Part shown: positions 1 to 6,050 of the stretch, in pieces
Numbering within the stretch: position 1 is the stretch's first letter
Layout: every line of letters begins with the position of its first letter
NCBI GenBank assembly: GCA_964540135.1
Contig: CAZILK010000024.1
Span: 1-10,421, forward strand
Direction of reading: 5' to 3'
Length of the DNA: 10,421 nt
From: CAZCAQ01 sp964540135
Lineage (GTDB): Bacteria; Patescibacteriota; WWE3; UBA101185; UBA10185
Position numbers and translations under genes: made by a program
Notes under the pieces: model-generated
Databases searched by the model: none
What the model was told of the DNA's origin: nothing
What the model saw: the letters and a program-made list of their open reading frames with translations, nothing else

Positions 1-830
1 TTTGCTCTTCTGTAGCGTTCTTCAGAGCTTTTAGTGTGAAACTTTTCGTATTCCTGTAGGCTATTAACAAGATAATGATTCGTGTGCACGTATGGCTTTT
101 TGTGAACACTTTCAACGCCAACAATATCACCAGCAATTTCAATGTTTCTTACCTCTCTGTTTTCAGCTAATACATGATTAAATCCAGATGCTCTATTAGT
201 TTTGCGTATTAACGCTTCTGCCTGATCGAGCATATTTAATTCCAAGATTGCTCTGGCTAAATAGTTTTTGGGAACACCAATTTTTGTATTTTTTTGATTC
301 AAATCGTTTACACACTGAATTAGACCGTAATTATTAATTGATGCCGAGACCCCTGGAACTGTAACGTTGTAATTTAAACCAATAAAAGTTGTTTCTCCAA
401 TTGTAGCTTTTAGTATATAGATTTGATCTTGTGCATCTTTCGACCAGTCCTCGTTATGACCTACAGTGAGTTTTACGTTATTTATGTCAAAACCTGATAC
501 AACAGTGCAGTGATCTGGATTTGCTGCATGCATTTTATCGTATGCTTCTGCTTCATCATATACTTCGCGATTATTTATAAAGAAGTAATCAATCACCGGG
601 ACATCGGCACCCTTGGCTATACCTTCTGTTTCAATTATCAAATTTGGAAAGTACTGTTTTGTAATATCAAAACATTGTTGTGATTTTGTTAAGTAGGATT
701 CGTAGTTTTGAATATCTTTTTTCCTTTTGGCTATTGATTCTTGAATACTTTGTCTGAAGGTGGTGCCTAGGAATTCTCCAACTTCGGCATATGTGCCAGA
801 GATTTCATAGTATGGAAGACGTTTACTCAT
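1..830 (-). CDS. C45-family Ntn-hydrolase (acyl-CoA:6-APA acyltransferase-like), 3' end outside window
   Basis: This reading frame is open from ATG at 830 to the window edge (276 codons), so the C-terminus is missing. The protein resembles the C45 / isopenicillin N acyltransferase-like group of N-terminal nucleophile hydrolases, which cut or transfer linear amide bonds after self-cleavage exposes a catalytic cysteine. Seen in the sequence: an N-terminal helical part (residues 1-80), the candidate nucleophile Cys108 in DHCTVV, then GHNEDW (124-129), VPGVSASINNYGL (158-170) and HTNHYL (249-254) followed by SSEERYRRA. This is the usual order in the family. Members are normally about 340-370 residues, so roughly three quarters is present. 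No signal peptide is visible, so it is probably cytoplasmic. The true substrate cannot be read from sequence; cleavage of peptides, N-acyl amino acids or beta-lactam-like amides is possible. A -10 box lies 6 nt before the ATG. It is divergent from the Qng1 gene. Confidence 0.8.
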   Translation of the reverse strand, partial: MSKRLPYYEISGTYAEVGEFLGTTFRQSIQESIAKRKKDIQNYESYLTKSQQCFDITKQYFPNLIIETEGIAKGADVPVIDYFFINNREVYDEAEAYDKMHAANPDHCTVVSGFDINNVKLTVGHNEDWSKDAQDQIYILKATIGETTFIGLNYNVTVPGVSASINNYGLIQCVNDLNQKNTKIGVPKNYLARAILELNMLDQAEALIRKTNRASGFNHVLAENREVRNIEIAGDIVGVESVHKKPYVHTNHYLVNSLQEYEKFHTKSSEERYRRA

Positions 831-836
831 AGGAAA

Positions 837-842
837 ATTATA
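837..842 (-). promoter_or_regulatory. Extended -10 promoter for the C45 hydrolase gene, predicting a leaderless mRNA
   Basis: Read on the minus strand the sequence is TGATATAAT, a perfect TATAAT hexamer with the TGn extension. Six bases (TTTCCT) separate it from the ATG at 830, which places the expected transcription start on or next to the A of the start codon. No Shine-Dalgarno sequence and no clear -35 box are seen; an extended -10 can work without one. Confidence 0.65.
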
Positions 843-863
843 TCATTACGTATTTGCACTTAT

Positions 864-872
864 TGCTGTAAT
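864..872 (+). promoter_or_regulatory. Extended -10 promoter for the Qng1 gene
   Basis: TGCTGTAAT matches TGn plus a 5/6 -10 hexamer (TGTAAT at 867-872). The expected start of transcription, 7-10 bases further on, falls at 879-882, on the ATG at 882. An upstream in-frame ATG at 873 touches the -10 box and could not be in this transcript, so this promoter decides the start codon. It is back to back with the C45 promoter within a 51-bp spacer. Confidence 0.5.
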
Positions 873-881
873 ATGGGGTAT

Positions 882-1835
882 ATGCTGAACGTACTAGAAA
901 CTACAAAAAACTTCCTCCCGCAAATTACTAATATTAAAATTGATAACGATGCTATTAATTCCGTTATAGACACAGTCACTGAAAAAGATTTACAGGTTTC
1001 CGAAATAAGCCTTGCAAAGAATAAATGGTCAAAAGACCAATTAATTGCTCTTACTTTTTTATTTAACACCGTAAACTTTTGCTTTTGGGCTAAAGCAGGC
1101 GAGGAAAAATGGACAATTCAGGATGATAATTTAGATGGCGCAATTGCTTTATTTCGTAGTTTAGAAAACGAACTTGTAAGAAACTCTGACCTATTATCCC
1201 CCGATGAGCTTGCTGATATGTCTTTGGGTAAATTAAGAGGAATTCTTAAGGGCAATGTAGTTATACCTATGCTATCAGAGCGTTTAAATAATATACGCAA
1301 TTTTGGAAAAGTTGTTGAACAAAAATACGGTAATTCAATAAAGAGTTTACTTGATATTGCAGAATATGACGCCTATAAACTTGTGCAGCTTCTTGTCGAC
1401 AACTTTCCTTGTTTTGATGATACAAGCACTAATAACGGAACTGCTGTGGCTTTTTATAAACGTGCACAACTTAACTCAAAAATGATCCATGACATTTTAA
1501 TTTCATTTGGAGAAAAAGGATTAACGAATATCGACAAATTAACGGCTTTTGCAGATTATAAAGTGCCTCAAATCCTAAGGAATATGGGAATTCTTGTTTA
1601 TACGGATTCACTTGCACATAAAGTAGATAATATGGAATTGATTGCGGCTAACTCTTATGAGGAAATAGAAATAAGAGCATCTGCAATTTGGGCGGTTGAG
1701 AATATGAAAGAGGCCTTAAAACAGAAATTTCCTTTTGTGACATCATCTCATATTGATAGTATGCTTTGGAATAAATCGCAAGGATCCGCAAAAGGAAAGA
1801 AGCCCTATCACAGGACGCTTACGCCAGCCTACTAG
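882..1835 (+). CDS. Queuosine 5'-phosphate N-glycosylase / queuosine salvage protein (DUF2419, Qng1 family)
   Basis: The 317-residue product matches the queuosine salvage family (human QNG1/C9orf64, DUF2419), which hydrolyses queuosine 5'-monophosphate from tRNA turnover to release queuine for reinsertion into tRNA. Conserved family blocks appear in order: NFCFWA (65-70), CFDD (177-180), FYKRAQ (191-196), FADYKVPQILRNMGIL (223-238), EIRASAIWAVE (263-273), DSMLW (292-296) and a C-terminal KPYHRT (307-312). Length equals that of family members, so it looks intact and functional. I chose ATG 882 over ATG 873 because the -10 box overlaps the earlier codon. The family is common in eukaryotes and patchy in bacteria. 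Its TAG stop directly abuts the TAA stop of the convergent nudix gene with no bases between. The match rests on memory of the human sequence but is strong over the whole length; the molecular reaction is inferred from the family. Confidence 0.88.
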   Translation: MLNVLETTKNFLPQITNIKIDNDAINSVIDTVTEKDLQVSEISLAKNKWSKDQLIALTFLFNTVNFCFWAKAGEEKWTIQDDNLDGAIALFRSLENELVRNSDLLSPDELADMSLGKLRGILKGNVVIPMLSERLNNIRNFGKVVEQKYGNSIKSLLDIAEYDAYKLVQLLVDNFPCFDDTSTNNGTAVAFYKRAQLNSKMIHDILISFGEKGLTNIDKLTAFADYKVPQILRNMGILVYTDSLAHKVDNMELIAANSYEEIEIRASAIWAVENMKEALKQKFPFVTSSHIDSMLWNKSQGSAKGKKPYHRTLTPAY

Positions 1836-2303
1836 TTAGATAATTCCAAGTTCTTTAAACCATTCATACCAAACTGGTTCAATGCCTGGAGTTTTTTGCC
1901 AATCGTCTTCACTTACTTTTCCTGCGCGATATTCTTCGGTTCTATTGGCTAATTCTTCAATTTGGTTCTTAGAAAACCAACCCGCTTGCTTTGTTTCGTC
2001 TTCGCTTGGTTTTATGTCCCCTTCAGTATCAACTTTATAAATTTTCCAGTAATGCCAAGTACCACCTTCTCTTCGACAGGGGTTCTCTTTTCTACCTTCT
2101 TTGATGAGCTCCATATTTGTTGGAACTAAACCTACTTCCTCTTCCACTTCTTCTTTAGCGGCGTTTTCAAATGTTCCTTTATCATCAACATGACCGGCAG
2201 GAGGAGCAAATCCAAATGGGAATTTCATACGTTCAATTAATAGCAAATCATCACCTTTGTAAATAAGCATTCCAACACTTTTGTTATCACAAATTTTAGT
2301 CAT
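1836..2303 (-). CDS. NUDIX hydrolase
   Basis: This 155-residue protein is a nudix hydrolase, a metal-dependent enzyme that cleaves nucleoside diphosphates linked to another group. The nudix box spans residues 37-59 (GHVDD...EEVEEEVGL). The three metal-binding glutamates (E52, E55, E56) and the closing Gly-Leu are present, but position 7 of the box is Gly43 instead of Glu and position 15 is Glu51 instead of Arg. Both departures are unusual. ATG 2303 is preferred over a TTG at 2324 that would overlap the upstream gene, because it lies 4 nt after that gene's stop, as expected for the last gene of this operon. The C-terminal part (WHYWKIY at 83-89, then AGWFSKNQIEEL at 107-118) fits a typical nudix fold. 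Substrate is unknown; a nucleotide made or scavenged by the neighbouring genes is a reasonable inference. Confidence 0.88.
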   Translation of the reverse strand: MTKICDNKSVGMLIYKGDDLLLIERMKFPFGFAPPAGHVDDKGTFENAAKEEVEEEVGLVPTNMELIKEGRKENPCRREGGTWHYWKIYKVDTEGDIKPSEDETKQAGWFSKNQIEELANRTEEYRAGKVSEDDWQKTPGIEPVWYEWFKELGII

Positions 2304-2307
2304 ACTT

Positions 2308-2694
2308 TTACCCAAGTCGATCAACTAAAGTTTCTGCCGAGTCAATAATTTCATCAATCAATACTCTGCGACAGGCTTCTTCCTTCTCATCCTCAAGCGA
2401 ATAAATTGGTTTACCTAAGGCAGCTGCAGCTCCCATTTCAAGTGTTGAACTATTTCCCATGTACCCATCTTTATTGTAAATAAAAACAACATCGGCCTTA
2501 CGAATAAATTCAATATGATGCCATGTTAGTCCAAGAAATGCGTATCTCTTTAGGTCATCAGGCAGATCTTTAATACTTGCGTTCATGTTTAAAATTGGTG
2601 GGAATACAGTAATACCTTTGACTCTTAGTTTTTGTTCAAATTCGCGAATTTCCTTTAGGAATCTTCGACTTCCGCATATAACAACAGATTTCAT
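2308..2694 (-). CDS. Nucleoside 2-deoxyribosyltransferase-like / SLOG-related nucleotide-binding protein
   Basis: The 128-residue protein opens with a Rossmann-like strand and loop (VVICGSRRF, residues 4-12). It carries KADVVFIYN (66-74) and then GYMGNSSTLEMGAAAALGKPIY (77-98), the signature of the deoxyribosyltransferase/SLOG superfamily; Glu86 sits where the catalytic glutamate of nucleoside 2-deoxyribosyltransferases is found. Enzymes of this type swap or hydrolyse the base of deoxynucleosides or nucleotides. Related small proteins are widespread in archaea and CPR genomes without an assigned function, so the exact reaction is open. The ATG lies 3 nt after the stop of the DUF5680 gene and the stop is 4 nt before the nudix ATG, so it is the third gene of the operon. 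Only a weak purine run (AGAAG) precedes the start, suggesting translational coupling. Confidence 0.72.
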   Translation of the reverse strand: MKSVVICGSRRFLKEIREFEQKLRVKGITVFPPILNMNASIKDLPDDLKRYAFLGLTWHHIEFIRKADVVFIYNKDGYMGNSSTLEMGAAAALGKPIYSLEDEKEEACRRVLIDEIIDSAETLVDRLG

Positions 2695-2697
2695 GAA

Positions 2698-3168
2698 TTA
2701 CTTCTGAACGTTTACACGTCCCCCTATAAAATAAGCTTTGTAAACCTCTTTATTGTCTATAAAAATACGTTCAGTTTGTACAAATTCCTCAATGTCACCT
2801 TGGCATTCATTTGTGTATTTCAGATTTCCTTCTTCAAATATTTCAGGGCCTCGGTGAACACATTTTCCTGTGGGTTCTTCTTTTAATGCTCTACGCAAGA
2901 ATGCATATATGTCTGAAAAGTTAATGCCTTCTGCAACCTTGCCCCAATAAACGCATCTGAAAACATCCTTGCCATCAAACCACAAAGTCTCATTTCCTGA
3001 GTATGGTTCGCCACCGTAAAATTCGTCTTCATATTTCCATTGACCATCTGTTCTAACAAGTACTTTGCCGTTTTTACCGTTATCCTCATATTTAACGCTT
3101 TCATCAGCATATCCCATTAGGTTAAATTTTCTAAGTTTATCTTTTAGTTCTTCTGCTGCAGGTTTCAT
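2698..3168 (-). CDS. DUF5680 domain-containing protein
   Basis: The 156-residue protein fits the DUF5680 family: a helical N-terminus, then ADESVKYEDNG (21-31), YEDEFYGGEPYSGNETLW (46-63), FRCVYWGKV (70-78), a segment ending in HRGPEIF (105-111), and a second block with GDIEEFVQTERIFIDNKEVYKAYFIGGRV (124-152). The two blocks look like an internal duplication, each ending in an aromatic strand and a Gly-containing turn (YWG, FIGG). No catalytic residues can be named and the function is unknown. Its ATG overlaps the TGA of the HAD gene by one shared ATGA, and a perfect AGGAG lies 7 nt upstream inside the HAD gene, so the start is secure and translation is coupled. Confidence 0.75.
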   Translation of the reverse strand: MKPAAEELKDKLRKFNLMGYADESVKYEDNGKNGKVLVRTDGQWKYEDEFYGGEPYSGNETLWFDGKDVFRCVYWGKVAEGINFSDIYAFLRRALKEEPTGKCVHRGPEIFEEGNLKYTNECQGDIEEFVQTERIFIDNKEVYKAYFIGGRVNVQK

Positions 3169-3770
3169 ATTTTAACTCCTAAATTTTCTAAATGCTTAAC
3201 AAAAGCTTCAAAGTTAGTATATAAAAAGGTGTTAATTCCTAACTCTTTAGCGCCATCCATTTTTGACTCGTCGTCATCAGAGTAAACTACTTGGTTAGGT
3301 TGTACACTTGATTTGGCAATTAAATCCTGGAAAATTTCTTTATTGGGTTTATCAACGCCAACTTCATAAGAAAGAACAATAACATCAAAATCGTCTAAAA
3401 AACCAAATCTTTGTTGTAAGCCGTTTATACGAGCTGGGAAATTATTAGAACAAATTACGGTTTTATACCCAGCATTTCTTACCTGTTTAACGTATTCAAC
3501 GGCAGGTGCATTTGTTTCGTAACCACTAATGAGTTGATCGACTATCTCTTTTGTAGTCAGATTAAGGTTCCACTCCTTTAAAGCCCAAGTCCAAAATTCC
3601 TCATCTGTCATTTTCCCGAGTTTGTATTGCTTATTCATTTGATCAGATTTTAGAAATACTCGTTTAGCTTCGTCTTCAGAGACACCGAGTGCAACAAGTG
3701 CTTTTATAAAATTAGATTTGCCGTTTAAGAAATAAACGCCATCCAAGTCGAAGCATATAGCTTTTATCAT
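3165..3770 (-). CDS. HAD-superfamily hydrolase (probable small-molecule phosphatase)
   Basis: The 201-residue protein has all four HAD motifs: FDLDGV (7-12, nucleophile Asp8 and acid/base Asp10), VICSNN (106-111, Ser108), the motif III lysine Lys141 in GVDKPNKEIF, and YSDDDESKMDGA (163-174) for magnesium binding. The helical cap between motif I and II (residues about 15-85) makes it a C1-capped, HAD-IA type enzyme, a group that removes phosphate from sugars and nucleotides. Length is typical and it looks intact. It is the first gene of a four-gene minus-strand operon; its TGA overlaps the next ATG. A -10 box ends 6 nt before its ATG, so the operon mRNA is predicted to be leaderless. The specific substrate cannot be told; a nucleotide or sugar phosphate fits its partners. 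Confidence 0.9.
   Translation of the reverse strand: MIKAICFDLDGVYFLNGKSNFIKALVALGVSEDEAKRVFLKSDQMNKQYKLGKMTDEEFWTWALKEWNLNLTTKEIVDQLISGYETNAPAVEYVKQVRNAGYKTVICSNNFPARINGLQQRFGFLDDFDVIVLSYEVGVDKPNKEIFQDLIAKSSVQPNQVVYSDDDESKMDGAKELGINTFLYTNFEAFVKHLENLGVKI
3176..3180 (-). promoter_or_regulatory. Shine-Dalgarno sequence (AGGAG) of the DUF5680 gene
   Basis: On the minus strand AGGAG is followed by TTAAAAT and then the ATG at 3168, a 7-nt spacing. It lies inside the end of the HAD coding sequence. It shows the host ribosome still uses a normal anti-Shine-Dalgarno sequence, in contrast with the leaderless first genes of several units in this window. Confidence 0.8.
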
Positions 3771-3776
3771 AGACTC

Positions 3777-3782
3777 ATTTTA
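3777..3782 (-). promoter_or_regulatory. -10 box for the HAD-DUF5680-NDT-nudix operon, predicting a leaderless mRNA
   Basis: The minus strand reads TAAAAT (5/6 of consensus), then GAGTCT, then the ATG at 3770. The 6-nt spacing equals that of the C45 and AlbA_2 genes. No convincing -35 at 16-18 bp and no ribosome-binding site were found. Confidence 0.5.
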
Positions 3783-3804
3783 CAACAAAAACTTCAACTA
3801 GACT

Positions 3805-3810
3805 TATACT
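3805..3810 (+). promoter_or_regulatory. Possible -10 box for the serine recombinase gene
   Basis: TATACT matches 5/6 of the -10 consensus. The expected transcription start near 3816-3818 leaves a leader of about 20 nt before ATG 3837 with no ribosome-binding site. Alternatively the mRNA begins at the in-frame TTG at 3816, which would add seven residues. No clear -35 is visible. Confidence 0.35.
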
Positions 3811-3836
3811 ATTTGTTGCGTCATCAATGTGTTTAT

Positions 3837-5117
3837 ATGGAACAAGAACTAAAATACTGCTTATACGCACGAAAAAGCTCTGAATCTGATGAACGTCAAG
3901 CAATGTCTATTGAAAGCCAGATCAAGGAAATGTCGGCAATTATCAAACGAGACAAGCTAAATGTTGTTGATATTAGGCAAGAGAGTCATTCTGCTAAGGT
4001 TTCTAGTGCCAGACCCGTTTTCAATCAACTGATTGAGGATGTTAAAAAAGGAGAATTCAACGCAATTCTGACATGGGCACCGGATCGTATGTCCCGTAAT
4101 GCGGGGGATTTAGGATCTTTGGTTGATTTAATGGATAACGGAAAACTACTCCAAATAAAAACATATTCCCAAGTATTTACGAATAATCCAAACGAAAAGT
4201 TTTTACTAATGATACTTTGTTCACAAGCAAAACTTGAAAATGACAACAGAGGGTTAAATGTAAAACGAGGTATTAGAAACAAGTGTGAAATAGGTTGGCG
4301 ACCCTGTATGCCTCCGCTTGGTTATCACAGCAGAGCAATTGATGGAGTAAAGGACATTGTAATCGACCCAATAAGAGGGCCACTTATGAAGGAACTCTTT
4401 GAGCTAATTGCGTTAGTAGGGATGAGCGGAAGATCTGCGAGAAAAATGCTTTATAAAGAAAAGAACTTTAAAACACGAAATGGAAAAGATATTACGCTAA
4501 GTATGGTATATAAAATACTTAAAAATCCGTTTTATTACGGGCAATTTGAGTATCCAGTTGGAAGTGGCACTTGGTACAAAGGAAAACATGAACCATTAAT
4601 ATCTAAGGATATATTTGATAAAGTTCAAGAACGATTGGAAATACCAGAAAAAGCAAAATGGCGATCAAAAAACTTTGCATTTACTAGGATGATTCATTGT
4701 GGTGAGTGCGGCTCAATAATTGTTGCCGAAGAAAAATACAGGAATTTATTGGACGGAACAAAGAGAAGACATGTTTACTATCACTGTGGAAGACCCAAAG
4801 ACGATAGAGAATGTCACCAACCGTACATTACAGAAGATGAATTGGTATCGCAACTAATTGAGATTGTAGATACCGTAAAGCTCGATTCAAAAGAAATGGG
4901 GAGAAAAATAAAGCAAGAATTCGAGAGATATCAAACATTTGGAAACCTAATACTTAACGATCATTCGGATCAGATCCCAGAATTAAATCAAAAAATTGAT
5001 GTAACTTCGTTTGCCAAACACATATTGAAAGTAGGATCCACAGACGAACGAAGGGAAATTCTAAATCTAATGAAATCAAAGTTTTTACTTAAAGATCGAC
5101 GAATATACTTAAACTAA
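3837..5117 (+). CDS. Large serine recombinase (resolvase/invertase N-terminal plus recombinase domain)
   Basis: The 426-residue protein is a large serine recombinase that cuts and rejoins DNA through a 5'-phosphoserine link. The catalytic domain has YARKSS (10-15, nucleophile Ser14), SIESQIKEM (24-32) and the active-site arginines of APDRMSRNAGDL (81-92). The recombinase domain (about 160-270) contains IDPIRGPLMKELFELIA and LSMVYKILKNPFYYG. A zinc ribbon follows, with Cys288/Cys291 (HCGECGS) and Cys317/Cys326. The C-terminus after about 335 is short for an integrase and has little coiled coil. ATG 3837 is preferred because the family starts just before KYCLYARKS; upstream in-frame TTG codons at 3813 and 3816 are possible. 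It is divergent from the HAD operon and 42 bp ahead of the DUF2726 gene. It points to an integrated mobile element, though no element ends could be fixed. Confidence 0.92.
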   Translation: MEQELKYCLYARKSSESDERQAMSIESQIKEMSAIIKRDKLNVVDIRQESHSAKVSSARPVFNQLIEDVKKGEFNAILTWAPDRMSRNAGDLGSLVDLMDNGKLLQIKTYSQVFTNNPNEKFLLMILCSQAKLENDNRGLNVKRGIRNKCEIGWRPCMPPLGYHSRAIDGVKDIVIDPIRGPLMKELFELIALVGMSGRSARKMLYKEKNFKTRNGKDITLSMVYKILKNPFYYGQFEYPVGSGTWYKGKHEPLISKDIFDKVQERLEIPEKAKWRSKNFAFTRMIHCGECGSIIVAEEKYRNLLDGTKRRHVYYHCGRPKDDRECHQPYITEDELVSQLIEIVDTVKLDSKEMGRKIKQEFERYQTFGNLILNDHSDQIPELNQKIDVTSFAKHILKVGSTDERREILNLMKSKFLLKDRRIYLN

Positions 5118-5159
5118 CGACACCTTGAAAAGACTTATAAAAGATAGCATCATTAATTC

Positions 5160-5663
5160 ATGGGGAATTTATATCTATTTGCGGGAGTAGTTTTAGTTTT
5201 AGGTCTCGTTCTAGGTTTCCTTTCTTATCATTTTAAAGACGAGGTAGAGGAAAAATCACGATACAAATATTTGAGAAAAGATTTTTTGCTCTCAAGAGCG
5301 GAGCATGAATTTTTTGATTTAGTTACTGAAATAGTGGGTTCCAACTATTATGTTTTTCCACAGGTACACCTAATAACGTTGCTTGACCATAAAATTAAAG
5401 GTCAAAGTTGGCGAGGTGCGTTTAGGCATATTGATGAGAAGTCGGTGGATTTTGTAATTTGCGATAAAAGTTACATTAAACCGCTATTAGCGATTGAGCT
5501 GGATGATAGGACACACAACTATGAGAGCCGGATGCTCCGAGACGAAGAAGTAAATCGTATTCTACAGGATGCACCCCTGCCACTGCTTAGATTCGAGAAT
5601 CATGGGAATTTTAATAAAGAAGATATTAAAAACCAATTATTTTCAATCTTATCTAGCCACTAA
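5160..5663 (+). CDS. Membrane-anchored DUF2726 protein, probable PD-(D/E)XK nuclease
   Basis: The 167-residue protein begins with one hydrophobic helix (residues 4-23), followed by a charged stretch and a DUF2726 domain (about 40-160). Visible motifs are SRAEHEFFDL (45-54), VFPQVHL (65-71), VDFVICDK (96-103) and LLAIELDDRTH (109-119), ending in PLPLLRFENHGNF. The Asp97...Glu113-Leu-Asp115 arrangement resembles the active site of the PD-(D/E)XK nuclease fold to which DUF2726 is related, so DNA or RNA cleavage near the membrane is plausible but unproven. Proteins with this helix plus DUF2726 layout are, from memory, frequent in CPR genomes, where DNA uptake and breakdown of foreign DNA would make sense. 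A TTGAAA element lies at 5125-5130 but no well-spaced -10 was found. It may be co-transcribed with the recombinase 42 bp upstream. Confidence 0.82.
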   Translation: MGNLYLFAGVVLVLGLVLGFLSYHFKDEVEEKSRYKYLRKDFLLSRAEHEFFDLVTEIVGSNYYVFPQVHLITLLDHKIKGQSWRGAFRHIDEKSVDFVICDKSYIKPLLAIELDDRTHNYESRMLRDEEVNRILQDAPLPLLRFENHGNFNKEDIKNQLFSILSSH

Positions 5664-5673
5664 GAACAAAAAA

Positions 5674-5822
5674 TAACCCAATAGTCATAGAATAAGACTA
5701 GTTAGAACATTGGGATTTGCCATATACCCAAGCGGTCTAGAACCGACAACCAAAATTAGCGTATTCAAATAAAAAACTATGATAAATAAGGGCAACCCCA
5801 AACGGTCACTTAGAACCCTAAT
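5674..5822 (+). repeat. Three degenerate direct motifs (ACCCAA..GTC..TAGAA)
   Basis: Copies are seen at about 5676-5692 (ACCCAATAGTCATAGAA), 5726-5743 (ACCCAAGCGGTCTAGAAC) and 5795-5815 (ACCCCAAACGGTCAC, then TTAGAAC). They share ACCC(C)AA, GTC and TAGAA with 1-3 bp length differences. Spacing is irregular (about 50 and 70 bp). They could be protein-binding sites, decayed recombination half-sites, or chance in AT-rich DNA. Confidence 0.35.
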
Positions 5823-5863
5823 ACTTGCCTATAACCCTTTGAGTAGGTGGGAATGTTGATATT

Positions 5864-5986
5864 ATGGTGAACGCAGTGAAAAAAGACTGGAACACCTTAA
5901 TTCTATCACTACAAAAAATTAGTTCAACACTTGAGGGTATAGGAATTACTAGTACTTCTTGGCGTAATAGCGAGGTTTATGTTTAG
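5864..5986 (+). CDS. Possible 40-residue ORF, unknown or remnant
   Basis: ATG 5864 opens 40 codons encoding MVNAVKKDWNTLILSL at the N-terminus and ending TSWRNSEVYV before TAG. The frame is open a few codons upstream (from 5843) without a start, so this may be the end of a decayed longer gene. There is no ribosome-binding site and no -10 box at the spacing used by other genes here. I recognise no family. The amphipathic helix-like N-terminus is the only positive feature. Confidence 0.25.
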   Translation: MVNAVKKDWNTLILSLQKISSTLEGIGITSTSWRNSEVYV

Positions 5987-6014
5987 TCAGTTAATACCTT
6001 ATATTGTATAGAAC

Positions 6015-6036
6015 TAGGGTATATAGGGTATATAGG
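6015..6036. repeat. 9-bp tandem repeat (TAGGGTATA)
   Basis: TAGGGTATA occurs twice head to tail at 6015-6023 and 6024-6032, with TAGG of a third copy. It lies 15 bp beyond the stop of the AlbA_2 gene. It may be a slippage product or a binding site; no function can be assigned. Confidence 0.6.
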
Positions 6037-6050
6037 CTATTTAGAAATAA

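Larger units (their letters stand above)
5664..6050. other. 387-bp intergenic region with degenerate repeats and hairpins
   Basis: This gap lies between the ends of the DUF2726 gene (plus) and the AlbA_2 gene (minus). It holds a bulged hairpin just after the DUF2726 stop (CCCAAT at 5677-5682 with ATTGGG at 5709-5714, and an inner AGTC/GACT at 5683/5696), which could end transcription but lacks a T-run. It also has a small hairpin CGGT-ctaga-ACCG at 5733-5745, three related motifs of the form ACCCAA-n-GTC-n-TAGAA, a possible 40-codon ORF (5864-5986) and a 9-bp tandem repeat (6015-6036). No tRNA fold was found. Confidence 0.6.

Noticed and set aside
873..881. Upstream ATG at 873 as the Qng1 start
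   Set aside because: The -10 hexamer (867-872) immediately precedes it, so it would lie upstream of the transcription start; ATG 882 fits better.
2304..2324. TTG 2324 as the nudix start
   Set aside because: It would overlap the upstream gene by 17 bp and add residues not needed by the fold; ATG 2303 follows the upstream stop by 4 nt.
5711..5785. tRNA-like words (CCAAGCGGT, TTCAAAT) in the noncoding gap
   Set aside because: No acceptor stem and no T-stem pairs around TTCAAAT; the cloverleaf cannot be formed.
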